This document shows, in pieces, positions 4,879-7,043 of a stretch of DNA of 7,043 nucleotides. Numbering within the stretch: position 1 is the stretch's first letter; every line of letters starts with the position of its first letter. The notes under the pieces were generated by a model that was not told where the DNA came from, searched no databases, and saw only the letters and a program-made list of their open reading frames with translations. Source of the stretch: Clostridiales bacterium (GTDB lineage: Bacteria; Bacillota_A; Clostridia; Christensenellales; Aristaeellaceae); the NCBI GenBank assembly GCA_012514855.1, contig JAAYZL010000232.1, forward strand, positions 1-7,043, read 5' to 3'. Made by a program: the position numbers and the translations under genes.

Positions 4879-5727
4879 ATGAAGAAGAAGATCGTCATCA
4901 TGGGCGCCGGCGGAAAGATGGGCTTTCGATGCAGCGGCAAGATTCTGGCGGACGGCAGGTTTGACGCCTATTTCTGCGAGGTCAGCGAGATGGGCGTCGC
5001 CAGGGTCAAGAGCCTGGGCGTGAAGGAGATCTCCAAAATGGAGGACGTCGTTCCGGAGGCGGATTACGTGCTGCTGGCCATTCCGGATGTCCTCATCGGC
5101 AAGCTGTCCGCGGACATAATCCCGCTGATGAAGCCCGGCGCCCTCGTCATCGGCCTCGATCCGGCGGCCGCGTACGCGGACGTCATGCCCCTCCGCGACG
5201 ATATCGGGTACTTCGTGGTGCATCCCCACCATCCCTACCTGTTCAACACGGAGGTGAATGCCGACGGCAAGCCCGATCTCTTCGGCGGCGTCGCCCATCA
5301 GGACGTTTCCTGCGCGCTGTATCACGGCGAGGAAAAGTTCTACGGCGAAGGCGTCGAGATCTCCCGCATCATCTTCAGCCCCGTCGGCACCGCGTTCCGC
5401 GTGACCGTCAGGCAGATGGGCTTCTGCGAACCGGGCATGGTGGAATCCATCGGCGGCCCCATGGTCTACGCCATCAAGCAGGCGTACGACGCGTTCGTCG
5501 AGCTCGGCGCGCCCAGGGATGCGCTGTGGTCGTTCATGATGGGCCATCTGCGCGTGCAGTTCGCGATCACCTTCGGCCTGATCGACGCCAGGTACTCCGA
5601 CGGCGCCATCGTCGCGCTCAACGAGGCCATGGGCAAGATCTTCCGGGACGACTGGCTCACGACCCTGGTCAGCGAACAGTACGTCACCGACAGCATCAAT
5701 ACCATCGTCGACGCCGTGAAGAAGTAA
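4879..5727 (+). CDS. Rossmann-fold NAD(P)-dependent oxidoreductase, ApnO/PGDH_C-like
   Basis: The protein has 282 residues. The N-terminus has a beta strand and G9-A-G-G-K-M-G15, a dinucleotide-binding turn. A-D-Y-V-L-L-A-I-P-D (61-70) and K-P-G-A-L-V-I-G-L-D (85-94) are the later Rossmann strands. H115-P-H-H-P-Y-L-F-N and D133-L-F-G-G, then V-T-V-R-Q-M-G-F-C-E-P-G (175-186) and F-R-D-D-W-L (255-260), resemble the group that includes D-apionate oxidoisomerase ApnO and proteins labelled phosphogluconate dehydrogenase-like (PGDH_C fold). This recognition is from memory, not a search. It would oxidise a hydroxy acid or sugar acid, possibly with rearrangement of the carbon skeleton. AAGGAGG (4865-4871) lies 7 nt before the ATG, the best ribosome binding site of the enzymes here. 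The reaction is inferred; the fold is confident. Confidence 0.8.
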   Translation: MKKKIVIMGAGGKMGFRCSGKILADGRFDAYFCEVSEMGVARVKSLGVKEISKMEDVVPEADYVLLAIPDVLIGKLSADIIPLMKPGALVIGLDPAAAYADVMPLRDDIGYFVVHPHHPYLFNTEVNADGKPDLFGGVAHQDVSCALYHGEEKFYGEGVEISRIIFSPVGTAFRVTVRQMGFCEPGMVESIGGPMVYAIKQAYDAFVELGAPRDALWSFMMGHLRVQFAITFGLIDARYSDGAIVALNEAMGKIFRDDWLTTLVSEQYVTDSINTIVDAVKK

Positions 5728-5730
5728 TTT

Positions 5731-5746
5731 TGTGTCGAAAGACATG
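5731..5746 (+). other. Small GAAA-loop hairpin before the binding-protein gene
   Basis: TGTC-GAAA-GACA (5733-5744), extended by two G-T pairs to 5731-5746, caps a short stem with a GNRA-type tetraloop. It ends 10 nt before the Shine-Dalgarno AAGGAGG (5757-5763). The stem is short, so stability is modest. Confidence 0.35.
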
Positions 5747-5771
5747 AAATAAAGAAAAGGAGGAAAGAAGA

Positions 5772-6851
5772 ATGAAGAAAACCCTTGCTCTGTTCCTTGT
5801 GCTCGCGATGCTCCTGACCTGCGGTGTGAGCTTCGCGGAGACCATCGTCGGCGCCGAGGAAATCGAAGTGGTGACCGAGACCGACATGACCGGCTTTGAA
5901 CTCGGGGAGGGCGACTGGGTCATCGGCCTGTCAAACGCCTACTACGGCAACACCTGGCGCAAGCAGTCCGTGGCGGCCTTTGAGGAGGCGGCGCAGTCCG
6001 CGGTCGACGCGGGCTACATCTCCGCTTTCGAAGTCCAGAACGGCGACAACACCGTCAACGCTCAGCTCGCGCAGATGAACACCTTCATCCTCGAAGGCGT
6101 CGACGCAATCTGCATCAACGCCGTCTCCCCCACCGCCCTGAACTCCGTCATCAAGAAGGCTCACGACGCCGGCATCTACAACGTCGTGTTTGACTCCCTG
6201 GCGGATTCCGAGTACTGCTGGAAGATCGGCTACGACTTCGTGAAGTATGGCGAGACGGTGGTCGACAGCATCGCCTCGGTCGCCGGCGAAGATGCGAAGA
6301 TCATTATCGTCCGCGGCGTTTCCGGTTCCAAGCCCGATGCCGACATGTATCAGGGCAACCTGAAGGCGCTGGAAAACTACAACATGGAAGTTGTCGCGAC
6401 CGTGAACGGCGAGGCGTCCGCGCAGATGACCTCCGACGCCATCACCTCGGTGCTTCCCTCGCTGACCCAGGTGGACGGCGTCGCGACCCAGGGCGGCGGC
6501 GACGCGTTCGGCGTTGTCGCGGCGTTCGACAGCAGCTCCCTGGACTACCCGGTCATCGTCGGCGACAACTCCGCCGAGTTCCTGCAGTGGTGGATCCAGC
6601 AGAAGGCCGCCAACGGCTACGCGACCGTCTCCCTCGGCTCCACGCCCTCCATCTCCACGGCGGCCCTCTGGGTTTCCCTGTTCCTGCTCAACGGCAGCGA
6701 GGTCCCGAAGGATATGAACACCGCCTTCTACGTCGTCACCCAGGACGAAGTGGACAACTATGCGGGCATGGAAGCCGGCACCATCGTGTCCCCGGTGTAC
6801 TCCGCGGAGTATGTCGTCGAGAACATCATCAGGCCCTACATCGTGTCGTAA
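5772..6851 (+). CDS. Sugar ABC transporter substrate-binding protein (type 1 periplasmic-binding fold)
   Basis: This 359-residue exported protein binds the transported ligand outside the membrane. Residues 1-22 form a signal peptide (K2-K3, hydrophobic 5-15, S-F-A before E23). C17 sits in L-L-T-C, which is a poor lipobox because -1 is Thr, so cleavage by signal peptidase I after A22 looks more likely. Mature residues 49-355 follow the ribose/galactose-binding (Peripla_BP_4) pattern: I-G-L-S-N-A-Y-Y-G-N-T-W-R (51-63), G-V-D-A-I-C-I-N (109-116), N-S-V-I-K-K-A-H-D-A-G-I (124-135), V-F-D141, R181-G-V-S-G and G264-D-N. W62, R181 and D265 are plausible ligand contacts. AAGGAGG lies 8 nt before the ATG. 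The ATPase gene follows, so the permease is expected beyond the window. The ligand is probably a monosaccharide or sugar acid feeding the enzymes upstream. Confidence 0.9.
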   Translation: MKKTLALFLVLAMLLTCGVSFAETIVGAEEIEVVTETDMTGFELGEGDWVIGLSNAYYGNTWRKQSVAAFEEAAQSAVDAGYISAFEVQNGDNTVNAQLAQMNTFILEGVDAICINAVSPTALNSVIKKAHDAGIYNVVFDSLADSEYCWKIGYDFVKYGETVVDSIASVAGEDAKIIIVRGVSGSKPDADMYQGNLKALENYNMEVVATVNGEASAQMTSDAITSVLPSLTQVDGVATQGGGDAFGVVAAFDSSSLDYPVIVGDNSAEFLQWWIQQKAANGYATVSLGSTPSISTAALWVSLFLLNGSEVPKDMNTAFYVVTQDEVDNYAGMEAGTIVSPVYSAEYVVENIIRPYIVS

Positions 6852-6884
6852 TTTTCAGATACGGACTGCGCGGTGAAACGACGC

Positions 6885-6918
6885 GGGTGGCATCCCCGAG
6901 CGATCGGGGGTGCCGCCC
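6885..6918 (+). other. Strong 15-bp hairpin with GCGA tetraloop between binding protein and ATPase genes
   Basis: 6885-6899 pairs with 6904-6918 over 15 bp, 13 Watson-Crick and two G-T, around the GNRA-type loop GCGA (6900-6903). No T run follows, so it is not a standard terminator. In sugar ABC operons a hairpin here typically protects the upstream binding-protein message from 3' decay or lowers downstream expression, giving excess binding protein. That role is inferred. Confidence 0.75.
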
Positions 6919-6948
6919 CAAGAGGACGAGAGAATTGGGGTAGGGAGC

Positions 6949-7043
6949 ATGGCCTATCAGAATGATAACGAAATCCTGTTGGAAGGCCGGCGGCTGACCA
7001 AGACATACGGCAAAACCGTTGCCGTAAAGAATTTTGACATTAC
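6949..7043 (+). CDS. Sugar ABC transporter ATP-binding protein, N-terminal 31 residues (partial)
   Basis: The frame starts at ATG 6949 and runs off the right edge. The first residues, M-A-Y-Q-N-D-N-E, precede I-L-L-E-G-R-R-L-T-K-T-Y-G-K-T-V-A-V-K-N-F-D-I, the standard opening of RbsA/MglA/XylG-type sugar ATPases, where L-x-x-x-x-x-x-K-x-Y/F-G-x-x-x-A-L precedes the Walker A loop. That loop lies just past the window, so ATP binding is inferred from family. In this family the protein usually carries two ATPase domains (about 500 residues) and works with a homodimeric permease. The start has purine-rich GGGGTAGGGAG directly upstream, with the nearest AGGG only 3 nt away, a poorly spaced ribosome binding site. 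That fits lower expression than the binding protein. Confidence 0.85.
   Translation, partial: MAYQNDNEILLEGRRLTKTYGKTVAVKNFDI

Noticed and set aside
4834..5745. Leftward 303-residue open frame opposite the oxidoreductase
   Set aside because: It mirrors the oxidoreductase coding frame, has no recognisable domain and has no ribosome binding site.
6885..6918. Intrinsic terminator ending the operon
   Set aside because: The stem is strong, but it is followed by CCAAGAGG with no T tract, and a cognate ATPase gene begins 30 nt later.

Overview
The window suggests a GC-rich member of the Bacillota, probably a clostridial gut or anaerobe lineage. This is inference: Shine-Dalgarno sites are strong (AAGGAGG-like), promoters are close to TTGACA/TATAAT consensus in AT-rich gaps, the sugar-binding protein has a Gram-positive-looking leader, and a small TfoX C-terminal-only protein and a flavodoxin resemble forms I associate with Clostridia. 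No RNA genes, CRISPR arrays or insertion sequences were seen.

Left part (1-1680), housekeeping and remnant genes. The first 99 bases hold the start of a leftward GntR-type regulator, whose promoter region carries a perfect 16-bp palindrome. An AT-rich gap follows, then a 5'-truncated remnant of a major facilitator exporter ending in a threefold 21-bp repeat. It converges on a leftward flavodoxin-like gene. A rightward TfoX C-terminal-domain gene starts from the other side of a divergent promoter pair, and a possible terminator lies at 1635-1680.

Right part (1701-7043), a sugar or sugar-acid catabolic locus, all rightward. A consensus promoter overlapping an inverted repeat drives a FadR/FCD-type GntR regulator. 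After a hairpin-rich 243-bp gap come a small cupin, the two halves of a split transketolase joined by an ATGA overlap, a Rossmann-fold oxidoreductase that resembles the D-apionate oxidoisomerase (ApnO) / PGDH_C type, a type 1 sugar-binding protein and the start of its ABC ATPase. The last two predict uptake of a small sugar-like ligand. The oxidoreductase, cupin and transketolase would then process it, and the FCD regulator would sense the substrate or an intermediate.

The pathway is not one I can name with certainty. Split transketolases occur in apiose (AptAB) and sulfoquinovose (sulfo-TK) catabolism, and ApnO-like enzymes in apionate catabolism, but I do not recognise this exact set. No kinase, aldolase or isomerase is visible, so part of the pathway probably lies downstream. 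Three intercistronic gaps of the operon each contain a hairpin. The strongest, a 15-bp stem with a GCGA tetraloop, lies between the binding protein and the ATPase.
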